Assembly (NCBI GenBank): GCA_025403435.1
Contig: CM046348.1
Span: 10,286,606-10,350,605 of the forward strand
Reading direction: 5' to 3'
Length of the DNA stretch: 64,000 bases
Source: Artocarpus heterophyllus
Lineage: Eukaryota; Streptophyta; Magnoliopsida; Rosales; Moraceae
The notes below the pieces were generated by a model, which saw nothing but the letters and a program-made list of their open reading frames with translations, made no database searches and was not told where the DNA came from. Shown one piece after another: positions 1-12,876 of this stretch; the stretch's first letter is position 1; every line of letters begins with the position of its first letter. Made by a program: the position numbers and the translations under genes.

Positions 1-397
1 ATATACATACATTTGTTTTTAATAGTAACGTTGTTAACAATGCTTATATTTACATCACACAGCTAATAATAACATAAAATATAAAACGTCACCATTAAAA
101 TCACACCCATAAAACTATGAACAGTTTTAGTCGGAGATCATATGTATGCATATGTATTCTGTACATGTATGCAGAAATATGCTTGAAAGAATAACGAAAA
201 GTGGAGAGAGAGAGAGAGAGGGAGTGTTTTCAGCCAGTAACTCAGAACAATTGTGCTCATAAATTTACACTAATATTCCCGCAGAGACAAAAAGAGAAAC
301 CTAAGAGACAGAAACCAAAGGAGTAGTGCAAGTCTTTCACTCTCTTATAGCAGCCAAAATTTTTAGGATTAAGACCGACGTCTGATCGAAATCTTGA
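1..397. other. 3' flank of the GLUTAMINE DUMPER-like gene, with a GA microsatellite
   Basis: Non-coding. It should hold the 3' untranslated region of the gene at 398-820. A (GA)n run lies at about 203-220. No other gene is seen. Confidence 0.5.
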
Positions 398-820
398 TCA
401 AACATCCCCCTGGTCTTGATTTTCATCATGGTCACCATGACCATCGCCATGATCATGATTATCAGTAGGAGTAGTACCGGAGGTGGTTATGATTACTTCC
501 ACAGGCGTGGCCAAGTACGTGGGGTTACTGTCTCCGGCCATGATGATCACGATCCTGGGCCCTTCTGCACGAAAATCAACGGCGTTGATTTGCTCCTGAT
601 CATCATCTCCGTGATCGGGAGCACGTCCAGCGTGAGGGCGTTTACGGTAGGAGCAGGCGAGCAGAACCAAGGCAACGGAGATGAGCAACAACATCGCCGC
701 AAGGCTTCCGTAGAGGTAAGGAATGGGAGATTTCCATATGTGCTTATTTGCTGTGTTGATGGTATGGACTGCTGGGGATGATGACGACGTGGCGTTTGTT
801 GCTTCCCTTAATTCTCTCAT
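398..820 (-). CDS. GLUTAMINE DUMPER-like single-pass membrane protein
   Basis: Single-exon gene for a 140-residue protein. Members of the plant GLUTAMINE DUMPER (GDU) family are small membrane proteins whose overexpression increases amino-acid export and which interact with a RING ubiquitin ligase. Seen here: a short Ser/Thr-rich N-terminus; the block SPIPYLYGSLAAM running into one hydrophobic segment (about residues 34-57, ending LLACSY); then the family signature VIIMAGDSNPTYLATP (about 91-106), a variant of the VIMAG motif. The tail (about 120-140) is rich in His, Asp and Gly. I chose the start at 820 because it gives the normal family N-terminus. The reading frame stays open upstream to 1036, but that part is not GDU-like and runs past the TATA box. 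No neighbouring host gene is visible. Family assignment is firm; the paralogue number cannot be told. Confidence 0.9.
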   Translation of the reverse strand: MRELREATNATSSSSPAVHTINTANKHIWKSPIPYLYGSLAAMLLLISVALVLLACSYRKRPHAGRAPDHGDDDQEQINAVDFRAEGPRIVIIMAGDSNPTYLATPVEVIITTSGTTPTDNHDHGDGHGDHDENQDQGDV

Positions 821-927
821 TTTCTGATGATCAGAAATAATGTATATGATTTTTGTAGCTAATGGTTTTTTTTTTTGTACTAATATTTTGCTGATGGGAT
901 GAAACAGAAGGGTTTCGCGGGTGGTGA

Positions 928-935
928 TATTTATA
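928..935 (-). promoter_or_regulatory. TATA box of the GLUTAMINE DUMPER-like gene
   Basis: TATAAATA on the minus strand, about 110 bases upstream of the chosen ATG at 820. This fits a transcription start roughly 30 bases further on and a 5' leader of 70-80 bases. Position and match are seen; function is inferred. Confidence 0.6.
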
Positions 936-1586
936 AGGGGAATTGGAAATTTGAATGTTTGCCTAATGACCATAGTGCCCTTACACCATGTGTTTGAAGG
1001 GAAGATTCTTTTTTGGTGCCTTTTGAGATGCCTCAAATACTCTCCCCTTTTGATGTCAAAAGTTGTCGCTTTGGCTAATACTTATTTTCAAAAGGTGACA
1101 CTCTCTGTAGCACACTATGATCATGAAGTCACTGTTTGGTCCATAATTCAGTGCCAAAAATTTCTCATTTTCTTTATATTTTTTTTCTTTTTTTGCCCAT
1201 ATATATATGGTCATGTTTCCCATTTCTAGTTAAAAAGAAGAAAATCCTTAATTTCTAATGGTAAATTTTTCAGGCTTACCTGAGACAGGTTTATATATGC
1301 TTATATGTCTCTCTAGATTTCTGTAGAAAGATCAGAAATGAGTCATCAAATTCATCCAAATAGCTGGTTTCCGATCATAATGTTCTACATGAACGAACAT
1401 TTATTCTCTTATATCGGGCAATATTTTTTTTTTTTTGAAATTTTTATCATGCATTTTCAATCGTATATTATTAGCGTATATTACATCAGAAAACACCTGT
1501 GTACCATGATTGTCGCCTTTAACGCCCACGGGAAAATCGTCAACGAGTATTACCGTCACAGTTTAGACCTAAATCCTATTTTTCAA

Positions 1587-1631
<45 letters not shown>
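1587..1631. repeat. (TA)n microsatellite
   Basis: About 45 bases of almost uninterrupted TA dinucleotides in intergenic DNA. Confidence 0.9.
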
Positions 1632-1632
<1 letters not shown>

Positions 1633-4600
1633 CCGTGTACAAATTTTATGGTTCAATAGACACATGGTCCCATTAGAATTAAAGTTTCCCCTTAAAGTGC
1701 TCTCCTGCCATTAATGCTTTCCATTGACAATGTCACGCTATACTTTAATCTGATCTTATCGTTTTTTTCTTCTTTTATTTCTTAATCAATTCATCCATTA
1801 ATTAATTATTTGTCATTTTCATGAATTGTTGTTTGAAAATTTATTTTATAGGGAAGTAACAGCTATGAGTGCTTGCTGTCTATGGCAAAAATTCAACTTG
1901 GTTTTATGTTCTTTTTCGTTTTAGAGGACCTAACTAATCAAGGTTTTATAAGCCCCGTCTACATGCTACTGGATAAAATCGATTCTACATTTTGCATTGA
2001 AATTTGCGAATGGAATGACCATTTGCATGTCATGTCTTAACATTTTAAAATTTGCAAAATTATGCAATATTTGAAATGCTTCGGATATATTTACACACAA
2101 ATATACATATATATATATATATACAAATCAATTGAATTTTCGAGTCATTGGATAGATAGCTAGATGGTAATAGGACTTTAAGTTTAATAGTCTCGTGTTC
2201 CAAACTAGCTATTCACTCAAAGCATTAATAATTTATATTTTTTGAATGCTCTAAAAGGCAATTTTGAACATTGAGATCGGAATAAGTTGTTTTACCCGTT
2301 AAATTATTCGCTTTTTTTTTTTTTTTTTTCTATCAAAAAAAGAGTCGCTTAAGAGAAAAACTAGGATGATGCCAGCTGCATGCATGTATGCATGATGGGA
2401 CAAGTTTTAAACTATGGATAAGGACAATTTCAATTGTGGGTCGGATGAGAATTGACCATTTTAGTTATGAGAAAGGGGTATTTATATTTTTATACCCTTT
2501 ATTTGGGGTTAATTTAAAAACTATAACTTTAGCTTTTGATCTTATCAAATATATATATTTAGATTAGATTTAATTCATAAATATATATCTTATCTCAGTC
2601 AATAGTTAAGTTTAACTTTTAAAATGACTAAATTATTCTTAACTAAAATATAAAAAAAAACTAAAACTTTCAAAAAAATAAGAAGAAAAAAATAAAAACA
2701 CATAAAACACCTATTTTTAAAAGTATTTTATATAATTTTAAAGGCAAAAACCTTATTATAAAGTTTTTTAAAATTTTAAAATTATCTTATATTTTTAATT
2801 TGAGGGTATTTTGGGAATTTTTTAGGTCAAAATTGAAGATTGATTGAACAAATATATAAATTCGTGAATTAAATCTAATTTGAGGATATAAATTTGATGA
2901 GATAAAAAACTGAAGATATATTATTTGAATAAACCTAAAATACAGAGTATAAAAAGGTAAATAACTCTATAAAAATAGTGTTATGCACTACAACTACTAA
3001 TAGAGAATTAACTTAGCTTATGTGTCTCATATTCTTCGTTGATTATATATAGATGCACTATATAAATATGTGGTGCCAAACGCTACCGGTGCATTATTCT
3101 TTGTTGATTATATATGGATGCATAGTTGAAATTGAGATTTGATTTTTTTTTTTTAATTTCAAACTACTTTTATTTTCTTACTATATATATGCAATTTTCT
3201 TCTAATAGGGCACAATCCATCCGTCGTGGATGCAGCTGAAAACTATTGCAGCCTATCGCCATTAATTGCTTGCATATAATAAAATACCGTATTGTCAATT
3301 TCTTGAACCAACCGGTGTGTCCAACAAGATAAACATTAGCTTCCGGATCTGAACGGTTTCACAATCATACTTTGAAAAATATTTTCAGGACTTTCATAAT
3401 GAGATACAGAGTGGGAAGTTTTTATTTTTAATTTTTATTTATTTACAACAAGTAATATCACTCATACAAAATCGTTCTAAAAGAATTAAAACAATTGTTA
3501 GAGTTACAAATCTTCTTTTGGATTAAAAACATAGCATTACGTAAACTGGTGGTGGGAAGGATTTTGTAATTTTCCCTTGTAATATCACAAAGTGGAATTA
3601 GACTCAATCATGTCTCTCCCTTATAAACTGACGACAAAAATACTAATATTTATGGGAGGATCGGTATTTGGAATTAAGAGATTAATTTTGAGGAATATGT
3701 TTTAATGCAAAAAATATTGTGTTCTCTTATAAAATAAATAAGTTTTCTATTCGTGCTTCCTATTAAGAAAATGATGTTGAACTGCGGCTTCCTATACATG
3801 GGATAATTAAACCTCCCAGATCTTTGTTTAAAAAATAAAAAATAAAAAATAAAAAATAAAAGAATCCCATGAATGATTAAAACTTGCATTTTTAAAAATT
3901 TTTCTTTTGGTTTAGTGACTCTTCCACTTATAGTAGATCTAGATAAATCTTGTTCGCAAAGCTTTTCAGCCTCCCAATTACAACACGAATCCCATAAAGT
4001 GCCAAAATCTTGTTTGACTTTTATCAACCGACGAATATATAAAAAAAAGCACAGAATAATATTGCCTCACCAATTGTTTTCAGTACGACCTTTTACAATC
4101 ATTCTAATACGTTATTACATTATATCATGAAACATTCTTTGTTACGTTTCCGAGTAGCCGCGTCGATACATATTTTTGTCAAAAAGATTTTCACATTTGA
4201 ATTTTAATGCCCAAAAAAAAAAGGAAAAAGGAAAAATTGCTACCAAAGAATATTGTCGTTTGAGTCAAAAAAGAGACTTGGATAGGACTGCTACGCAAGC
4301 TTTGCAGCTTCTTGTAACTGTTGCATTTTTAAAGTCAAGCCCATTAGAAAAAGTGGTTCAATTTTGCTAGACTTTTGCAGAAAACAACCCACTTGCCAAC
4401 AACGGTATACGTATAACCAACTGTCTCATGATCAATGAACTTATCAGAAAGCTGTTTCATGATCATGAGTGACGTTTTGCAATGATAACGGTGAGAATTG
4501 ATGATCATAAATTTCCGAAATTTTTCAAGAAAAAAATGTCCGAGTTAGACAGTCTCAGAGCTAGACTTCAATAGAGGCACTATAAAAAAACTTAGAGATT

Positions 4601-5334
4601 TTTTTTAACAGAGACATAATTGCATATATCAAGGGAAGATTTTGAAGAAAGTGACAAAAAAAAAATTAAAATTGAGGAAATTATTTTTTTTAAATTAAAA
4701 AACACGTTTTTTTTAAAGGTAAACTATCTTAGTTTTTTTTTTTTTAAAAAAAAAGACTGTAGCAAGATAAGCAACTTCAACAGAATGAAAAAAAATTGAA
4801 ACCGTTTTGATGTCTAAAAAATCTTTTTTATGTCAAAAACTGTCCACAAAAAAAAGAGTCATTGACTAAAAATTTTTTTTTCTCAAAAAGTCATTTTTAC
4901 AAATCCCTCGTCAAGTGCACGTACATTCATAATTTTTCATATAAAATAAAGTGTAGAATTAAAATTTTACAAAAAAAGGGATAAAAACTAAAATTTTAAA
5001 ATGTGAGTGGAGGCCTGTGCCCCACTCACATAAACATGTTGTTCATGTTTCCTAAACTGTCTTAGTCAATCATAATTTTTCATCAACGACAATGCTATCA
5101 CTTCGAAACTTTCACTTCCTTTTTTTTTTCTTTGGGTTTTGCACTTAGTGACATGATAAATGAATTGGTAGTAATTTACACTAAGTATTTTTTTTTGTAA
5201 ATAAATAAAAAATAAGCAAATAACAATACATATAAGTACTTAATTTCCAGCTGCTTATTTATCCAAAAAAAAAAAAAATTCCAGCTGCTTAAGTATTAGC
5301 TAATTCAGCTGTTATAATGTTTGCTTAGAGCTTA

Positions 5335-5397
5335 TTTGGCATACTGTATTGTATTGTATTTTTTGTATATAATACAATATAATACGGTGCACCAAAC
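5335..5397. repeat. Small foldback (hairpin) element
   Basis: Two arms of about 26 bases face each other around a very short loop. The left arm begins TTTGGCATACTGTATTG and the right arm ends AATACGGTGCACCAAA, which pairs with the left with a few mismatches. The TTTGG...CCAAA ends resemble plant miniature inverted-repeat elements. No target duplication was confirmed. Confidence 0.45.
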
Positions 5398-7856
5398 ATA
5401 CCCTACCCTAGTATTACTTGCTAATATTGACATGATTGATGGTTTCTGTCTTCCAGAATAACACAAGTCTATAGAGAGTGATCAAATTCAATTGAAAATT
5501 GGAAAGACAGAGAATTACTAGCTAAGAAATCCGTGTGAAATCAAGCATAGAGAGCAATATTGCATATAATATGTTTCCCACTCTCTACCTAATATATGTC
5601 TTGTCCTCTAACAATATATATGTCTCCCACTAAAGAAGTGAAATTTGAAACGTTTCCTTTGTTTTGGACTAATTATTTTCAGCCAAGCCAACTCTCCCAG
5701 CATCTTACTGTCACAACTGCGTGATTACTTAAGCAGAGAAAGACTATATCAGCTTATCCATACATATATTCACATGCGATCTATGTCATGACCAAAATTG
5801 ATTGTCCACCTTCATCTTCATTTCATGCCTCCACACCGATCGGCTCATGATAGGCCCTACATTTTGAACACATGTATTACATGTACATATTAACTAGACA
5901 CATTTTTTATTTTATTTTTTTATTTTGATAGTACTCTTCTTTCCATATATACTGTGCTAAATTAATTTATTATATGGCTCAATAAAAAAAAGAGAGTAGT
6001 GATTGAGGATGATGAGATAAAAAAAACGATTGTAACAATCACAATCCTTCGAGTAAAACGGGTTATAACTATGAGTATTGTGTTGTTTTGTTCTCTCTCT
6101 TTTTCTTAGTAGATTATTTCCTAAATTTTAATTTTTGAACACTTAAATTAACAATGAGATATTTTTGACATTTGACGGAGATAAACTCTCCTGTATAGTA
6201 ACTGAAAATTTTACAGAATAATTGTATTAAATGTAAAATTATTCTCTTCACAATTGTTAAAACACTTACAAACAAAGTTAATATACGTATAATTCTACGA
6301 AACTTTTTCAGTTATTTTGGAACATGTATTTGATAACAACATTGTTAAATTCTAGAAATTTTTAACTTGAAGGTCTAAAACTGTTAAAAAATAAAATTAT
6401 AGTATAATCTGTCAAAGAAAAAAAATCATTACTACAATGACATGATAGTCATATTTGAAGAGCCAATGATGATAAGAGCATTTCTAATACAATGTTTTTT
6501 TTTTTTTTTTTGCCAATAGTAAATTTAGTGTTTGAATGTGAGAAAAACACTCTCTAATTCAATGCTATTTTTTGCCACAAAGTTTACTATATAGCAAATT
6601 TGACATTAAATTCTCATTGGTTGATAAATTGACTTAATTTTGCTTTAATAATTACAACATTCTTATCTTTTTAATTATTTTAATATTAAAGTTTATTTTT
6701 ACAATTTTTAAGGTTAACAACTATGACAAAATTATGTAAATATGGTATTTTAAATAGTATTATGTATTGGATTATAAAATAAAATAAAGCATTAAATATA
6801 TTATTTTTATATCTTTTTAGGAAAAAAATGTTTTTATAATATTAAAAGATTATTTTAATAAAATAACACATTAAATATGTTATTTTTATAACAATGACAT
6901 TAACATTTGCATGATATACTAAACTTAAGTAAAAAGTTTAAAAAAGATAAGTCGAACGTGAAGTCACAGACCAATATGAATTATAATCGATGCAGCAAAA
7001 AAGAAAAGAGAATGTGGAATTATAATTATCGGCGCGCAACCATGGGATATAATACATATTACATAATATATATGTTGACGACGCTGCCCAAACGCCTCCG
7101 ATCATCCAAAGACATGGTCAACTTCTACATCAGATTCTACCAAAAATAAACTTCACCATCAGATCCAACGAAAACTCGAGAAAAATGTGAAAACAAGTAC
7201 ATTAAAAAAAGACCCAAATGAGAACAATATTAATTTCGTATGTCTCCCACTTAAGAAAATGACGTGGAAATGCACTTGCTTTTAGACTAATTTGCCGCCA
7301 AGAAATTAAGAAACCACCACCTTTTTGATTGCTTCCTGGTTTGTTCATTCCACACCAGAAGATAAAATATTTCTGGGTGTCCCACTTAGTAGCAACAGTT
7401 TTCATTAGATAATGCAAGGTCCAAGACGCCACGTCGTGGTATATATAAACTAATCCAATGATGGCTCTGCTGTCAAACTTAGTTGGCTATAAGTTAATTA
7501 AGAGTGTTTGAAAACTTTACATTATAATATTTTTAAATTTTTACAGTAGCTGTAACTAAATTTTGAAATCAAAACTTGGTTCCTACACATTCTCTAAAAC
7601 AATCCCATAGACTGCAATGAGAGAACAAGTCGAAGGAGCTCAAGCCCTCCTCGGGCCCCATTGGTCTATTTACTAAATTTTTAAAATTATTATTTTACCT
7701 CACTTTGGTTTTGAGTTTAATGCCCCTTCAATTTTTTTTTTAATTTTCTATGTCATCCATGGTATTTTAAACTTTTTCTTTACACCTCTAAATTTGATAT
7801 AAAATTTATCAATTTGCCTCCTTAAAGTTTCTAATTTCAAATTTTATACAGAGGAG

Positions 7857-8877
7857 CTCTTTGGTTTTGTTTTTGAAAAGTTTTTTCTCATTCTCAAAAA
7901 ACAAAAAAAAAAAAAAAAAAAAAAACAAAACTTGTTTAGTTAAACTTTTAACAAAACCAAAAACCAAAACATGTCTAAAAACTCCCCAAAAAGCCATAAA
8001 AATGAAAACACAAAAAAAAAAAAGTTGTTTTCTAAATTTTCTCTTCACCCTCCCTCGATTTTTCTCTGCAACCGCCGGACCAGCTACACCCAGCTACCCT
8101 CCTCCCGCCGGTAGGTCTCGACACTGCCCAAAACGGACTCCCGTCGAATCTCTTTAGCGGTCAGAATCTGAGCTTTGACTGCGGCTTCAAGGGAGCCTAA
8201 AATTGCCATGACTTTATACTATCAAAATCGCCATCAGCTCCAGAGGCGAACCACGCTGTCCCGGTGACCCCCAAGGCAACCACGCTGTCCCAAGCCACCC
8301 CGGACCATGTCGTCCTAGCGATCCCAAACCCATACACGACCTATACCATCCCGGCGTCCCGACGATCCACGCTGTACCAACAACTCCAAACGCAACCCAC
8401 ACCGTCTCGACAACCCAGCGACGCACGACCACAACCCATGTCGTCCTCTTCGTAGTGCTCCTCCAAACCGGGAGACACAGAGAGAAAGTGTGTGAGAGAG
8501 AGAGAGGGTGGGAGATGGGGCCGTCGGTGGGTTTCAACGGTGGTGGAGATCAGACGGTGAGGGGGAGATCGGAGGAGATGGGTCATCATCGGCGTTCTGC
8601 AAGGTGTCACCGGAGCAGAGGAAGAGGAATCTTCCTCCTCTTCGTTTTGGTGATAAAAAATTATTAATGTCTTTTAATTAGTTTTTTAAAAATTAAATGT
8701 ATGTTTTATTTTTATCATAATTTTTTATTAAAAATATTTGTGTTATAAAACATTTCACCATATACAACCAAATATAGTTTCAAAAACAATCTTGATATGT
8801 TTTTTAAAACATTTTCATTTCTAGATTTTTTTCAAAAATAGAAACCAAAATGAAAATACTTCCCAACAGGCCATAGT
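7857..8877. mobile_element. Possible non-autonomous element with a GC-rich core
   Basis: The left edge reads CTCTTTGGTTTTGTTTTTGA. The right edge, read on the other strand, begins GGCCTGTTGG and continues into TTTTGGTTTCTATTTTTGA, so the two ends are loosely inverted. Between AT-rich shoulders sits a core (about 8040-8660) of far higher GC content than its surroundings. It has partly repeated units around AACCACGCTGTCCC (8247-8300) and a GA-rich stretch near 8470-8515. The frames through the core (8214-8537 minus, 8264-8455 plus) show no domain I recognise. It could be a Pack-type element carrying captured gene DNA or an unrelated gene relic. Confidence 0.3.
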
Positions 8878-9544
8878 ATTTTATAAAGTTTCATTTACAC
8901 TCTTGATTTTTTACTTTTAGCCTTTGTTTGGTAGAAAGGAAAGAAAATGACAGGGAAAGAAAATTATAAAGGATAGAAAACTAAAAGGAAAGAAATGATT
9001 TTAGTTTTCTCTTTAGTTGTTTGGTATGATAAAGAGGAAAGAAAACAAATTTACCTTTATGTGTTTGGTATTGAAAGTAAAAACTAAAGGATGGAAAAAT
9101 TATAATCAATATAATTACATTTTTACCCAACACAACTAATACAATTCTTCACTTGTAAAATAGGCAAAATGTCAAATAGCACCATTGCTAACCTCTCCAA
9201 CCCACAACCAAAAGACAAAGGAACATTATTTTCTTTGCCACTTTTTGATATTTTTGCTCTGTCACCCCACATCCCAAATTTTTAATCATTTGTGTTGATT
9301 TTAGACGTTGGATGGTTACTGATAAGAAAAAAGTATCCAAAATACTATTTATGACCAACAAAATTAGAAACATTAAACGACTAATAAGGATAGAAAGAGT
9401 AATAAACTAACATAACAATGGAACCAATAAAAAGAAAAATTCTGCTAATCCAACTAAATAAAAAAACCCTCAACATAACTACAAATCCAGTCAATTAAAG
9501 AAAAACTTAACATAGCTATTAATCCTACCAATAAAAAAATAGCA

Positions 9545-10549
9545 TTAATTTTGGTCTTCATTGTTGTCCATCATCTTCAATAACAATTCATAGCGACGAT
9601 GACATGGAACTGCAAAGAAAGCTCGCTTGTTTGATGCACTTTTGATTAAAAATAGAAAAGCATTCAATTGAATATCATCAGGAACTCCAATGTTTAACAA
9701 TTCAGCATAAACTTCTTCATTTGTGTAGATTCGTGGTTGTGCTTTTTCAGCAATAGCATTGCCCTCTCTGATGGCATCAGCTACATTATTCATACCAGAT
9801 TGAAGCATTTGAATATGCATGTCAAGTGAATCAATCATGGAAGATTTTCTTTTCACACTTTTCGATGCAGTTGCAACTTCTGGATTATTTTGAGGTGATA
9901 AGGGCTCAACATTATCAACAGTTACTTCATCAAACTGCTCAACACCCACAGATTGATTGGAGCTGGTTTCTCTATGCCATTGTTGGACTTTTTCTTTCGC
10001 ACTAGCAGCAGCCTCACCGTTAACTCTGTCTTTTGCAAAAAGTTCACTTAATTTATCATAAAATTGGATCTCAGTATACCTCCATTTCTTTGCACTAGGT
10101 TTTGCCTACAACATGTGATATGGAAAAGCTTAAACATAATATAAAACTTAAGTAGAAAATATAAACAGAAAAAATATATGTTTATAAAAACAAACCTCAA
10201 TTAGATTCTTGCACACCTCTGGCTCTGCCTCAAACATTTTAGTTATTGAACTCCAACCAAAACCACTTAAGCCATTGAAAAGGTCATGACATGTATTAAA
10301 ATTAGTTTTCAAAGTCTTAATTCGATTTTTCAAATGGTCTTTATCAAATGGGTATTTAAGCTCATCTCGACATATAGTCAAAACATTATTGTAAACAAGA
10401 GTTGTAAACGTCCCATCAACCCTATTTCCATTCACTTGTTGCTCTAACAATGCATCAATCAACACAGCATCCATTTCTTCTGACCACCTTATGTTATCTT
10501 TTCGTGATTCTTCACCATCAACATTGTCTTTTTTTGATTTCTTAGCCAT
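9545..10549 (-). CDS. Harbinger Myb/SANT-like DNA-binding protein (ORF1 type)
   Basis: Two-exon gene predicted to encode 304 residues. Exon 1 is 10549-10196 and exon 2 is 10105-9545. The 90-base intron has GT and AG ends and keeps the frame. Residues about 20-100 form a Myb/SANT-like (trihelix-type) domain beginning RWSEEMDAVLIDALLEQ and reaching FGWSS. The second half is lysine-rich and then acidic, with a C-terminal segment typical of plant L10-interacting-Myb-like proteins. In PIF/Harbinger elements this protein partners the transposase, helping it reach the nucleus and the transposon ends. The start at 10549 sits just before the lysine-rich N-terminus. The longer open frame upstream to 10693 is hydrophobic and unlike the family. 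No stop or frameshift is visible, so this gene looks intact. Confidence 0.8.
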
Positions 10550-11043
10550 GTGTACAAACTGCATGTTTACGAAAAATTCAGTGTATAGCGAAACACATAA
10601 AAATATAGCATTATATCTATAAATACAAATGCATAACAAAACCTTTTGAAAAAAAAAAATAATAATAACATTATATCCTATAAATTTAAACACTTAACAA
10701 AACCTTTTGTAAAAAAAGACATAAAAAACTTTAATTGAAAAAATTATAACTAAAAATCAAATTCATTTATTATTCATGCTTATCTTGAGCAGCCACTTGA
10801 ATGCATGAAATTTCTAATTCCAAAAACAGTTTATAAACTACCAAAAAAGAATAATAGAAAAGAGCAACACTTATGATAACAATATAATTATAATACAAGT
10901 TTACATCTAAACAAGCATGGAAACGCTACCTAAAGAAAGAATAAAATAAAGGGTATATTCTACATATTCTACGTTACCATCAAACTACATTTTCTAATCT
11001 ACCTATTCTACTAATAAATTACTATCAAACTATATTTTTAGTG

Positions 11044-12177
11044 CTAGACATAGTCTTGCCACATATACTGTGCTATTTCGTTCCTTATAGCTGCTCCTTT
11101 TCTAGCTTCTTCGTTATCCTTTTGTCTATCATAGACATTTTCTAACTCCAGCTCTCTTTCCAAGAGCTCTTGATCAACCGCTTCAATCATTTGTTCATCA
11201 GGATCTACACCCATTAGATAGTTATGCAAAATACAACAAGCTAACACAATTTCTGTTGCTACTTTTATAGGATAATGTTGTTCTGCACCACTAGAAATTA
11301 TGGGGAATCGTTTTTTAAGCACTCCAAAAGTTCTCTCTATGACATTGCGTAAGGAAGCATGACGCAGGTTAAACAATTCTTGATAATTTTTAGGACCACG
11401 TGCAGAATACTCTTTCAAGTGATACTGCACTCCTCTGTATGGTGTGATTAGTCCACTACGCAACATGTAACCCGCATCTAGTAAATAGTATTTTCCTGAT
11501 GAAGTAGAATTTGCATTTTTTAGATAATATTTTATGATAAATTGGTTTCAATAACTTAAAAAAAAACTAAATTTACCTCTAGGAATTATTAGTTTGTCTT
11601 CCCTACACAAAGCATTTTTTATAATTCTTGAGTCGGATGCAGTTCCTTCCCACCCTGCTAACACGTATGTAAACCTCATATCGAATCCACAAGCTGCCAT
11701 AACATTTTGTGTTGTATAATCTTTCCTCCCACGATATCGTGGAGCCTCTTTCCTAGGTACTTTTACTCGAATGTGTGTCCCATCAATTGCTCCTATATAA
11801 TTCTGAAATTCAAACTAAATATGTCACTAACTAATATCATTAGAAATTATAATTTAAAAAAAGACATGCATGTTATTATTTACCTTGAAATATGGATAGA
11901 ACCTGTGACTATCAAGAATTTGTTGAGGAATCTTTGCTCCATTTGGTTGAACTAGGAATTGATCTTCTAAGCTAATTATTGCCCGTAATACCTCATGAAA
12001 ATGTCGACTTATGGTCTCATTAGATCGTCGGAAGAAAAATGAAATAGTTTGGTTTTTAGCATTATGTGCTAATATGTATAGAAACTTAGCTACTTGTTCC
12101 TCTACCATAGAATTTTTATCCTTAAGTCGACCAGTATCTCGAAGCAATGCACACAACCTAGCAAATGCTTCTGGCCC
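11044..12177 (-). pseudogene. Harbinger DDE transposase, 3' part (split by the LTR element)
   Basis: Carries most of the transposase in three exon parts: 12177-11884, 11802-11577 and 11495-11044. The two 81-base introns have GT/AG ends. With the upstream piece at 22294-22478, and one copy of the duplicated GGCCC removed, the frame is continuous for 383 residues. A helix-turn-helix-like region includes VEEQVAKFLYILAHN. The DDE nuclease residues are all present: D165 in GAIDGTH, D215 in GTASDSR and E287 in NVIERTFG. The enzyme would cut and paste the element. No other stop or frameshift is seen, so the retrotransposon insertion is the only visible lesion. Part of the first exon beside the LTR is duplicated target sequence. 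Confidence 0.85.
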
Positions 12178-12806
12178 TGTTGAGGGTAAGCTCGGCGCCA
12201 CCACCGAGGATGCTAACTTTGGTGGTCGACACTCAAGCTCGGCAGACATCAAGGAGCCCGCTGTCCGACCCGACGCCTTATACTTCTTCCCGAGGTGCCT
12301 TTCATTGATCCAAGGGCGCGCCCCAAGAAGGCTACCACCTCGGGGTGTACGTTAGCTCGGGTCAGACCATGCTATTCATAAAGATACGTCACTACTCGTC
12401 CTTGTAGGCCAACACCAGGTAAATGTGTTGCAGTCCGATAGAGTCTAATCCATTGGGCGATGAACGTGACACTTGTCACCTACTGTCTAACACACCCTGA
12501 TGTGACACCCGGGTGATGGGTAAAACCCATCCTAAACCTGATCCAAGTGGTGGTCTATAAATAGGATGCGTTTATGATGTTTTAGAGAGAGAGACCTCTT
12601 CACATTAAACTAGCTGGCGACCTCTACCAAGCAATACCTGCCTTGAGCATCGGAGAGCCCTTGTCTATTGACTAACCTCATTATTCTCCGAACCATCATT
12701 CTTGTAGGTACACACTTCCGGTCAGGGGCAAGCCTAAGAAGAAGTCAGAACGTGTGCAGCCGCACGTGGGTGTTGATCCGACGCCGGACATCGGTAAGCA
12801 TCAACA
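12178..12806 (+). repeat. 5' LTR of the Tat-like element
   Basis: 629 bases beginning TGTTGAGGG and ending CATCAACA, so the first and last six bases are inverted copies. A TATA box (TATAAATA, 12556-12563) should start element transcription. It matches the 3' LTR at about 94 percent by hand alignment without indels. Confidence 0.92.
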
Positions 12807-12809
12807 TTT

Positions 12810-12827
12810 TGGCGCTAGAAGGAGGGC
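12810..12827 (+). promoter_or_regulatory. Primer-binding site of the Tat-like element
   Basis: TGGCGCTAGAAGGAGGGC lies three bases after the 5' LTR. The leading TGG is the complement of a tRNA CCA end, as expected for priming reverse transcription. I could not assign the tRNA. Confidence 0.6.
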
Positions 12828-12876
12828 CCCTTACGCCTTCATCCCAACTTCAATTACTTTACCTCAGACTCCTGAG

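Larger units (their letters stand above)
1041..8916. other. Gene-free AT-rich intergenic DNA
   Basis: I find no supportable gene here. Open frames in this stretch (for example 3674-4027 and 7202-7432) are low-complexity, lack recognisable domains and overlap each other on both strands. The stretch holds many poly-A/T runs, (TA)n tracts at about 1587-1631 and 2106-2122, a small foldback element near 5335-5397 and a possible GC-cored element at 7857-8877. At 6474 a segment resembles the start of a plant miniature element (GAGCATTTCTAATACAATG), but no matching right end is visible. Confidence 0.6.

Noticed and set aside
4577..4620. CACTATAAAAAA-type sequence resembling a CACTA element left end
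   Set aside because: No matching right end or 3-bp duplication was found downstream, and the sequence is mostly poly-A/T.
7202..7432. Open frame of 76 residues on the minus strand
   Set aside because: No domain, no clear promoter context or homologous feature; AT-rich flanks.
8214..8610. Overlapping GC-rich open frames
   Set aside because: Frames are open on both strands through a GC-rich repeat-like core, with no recognisable domain; likely chance.
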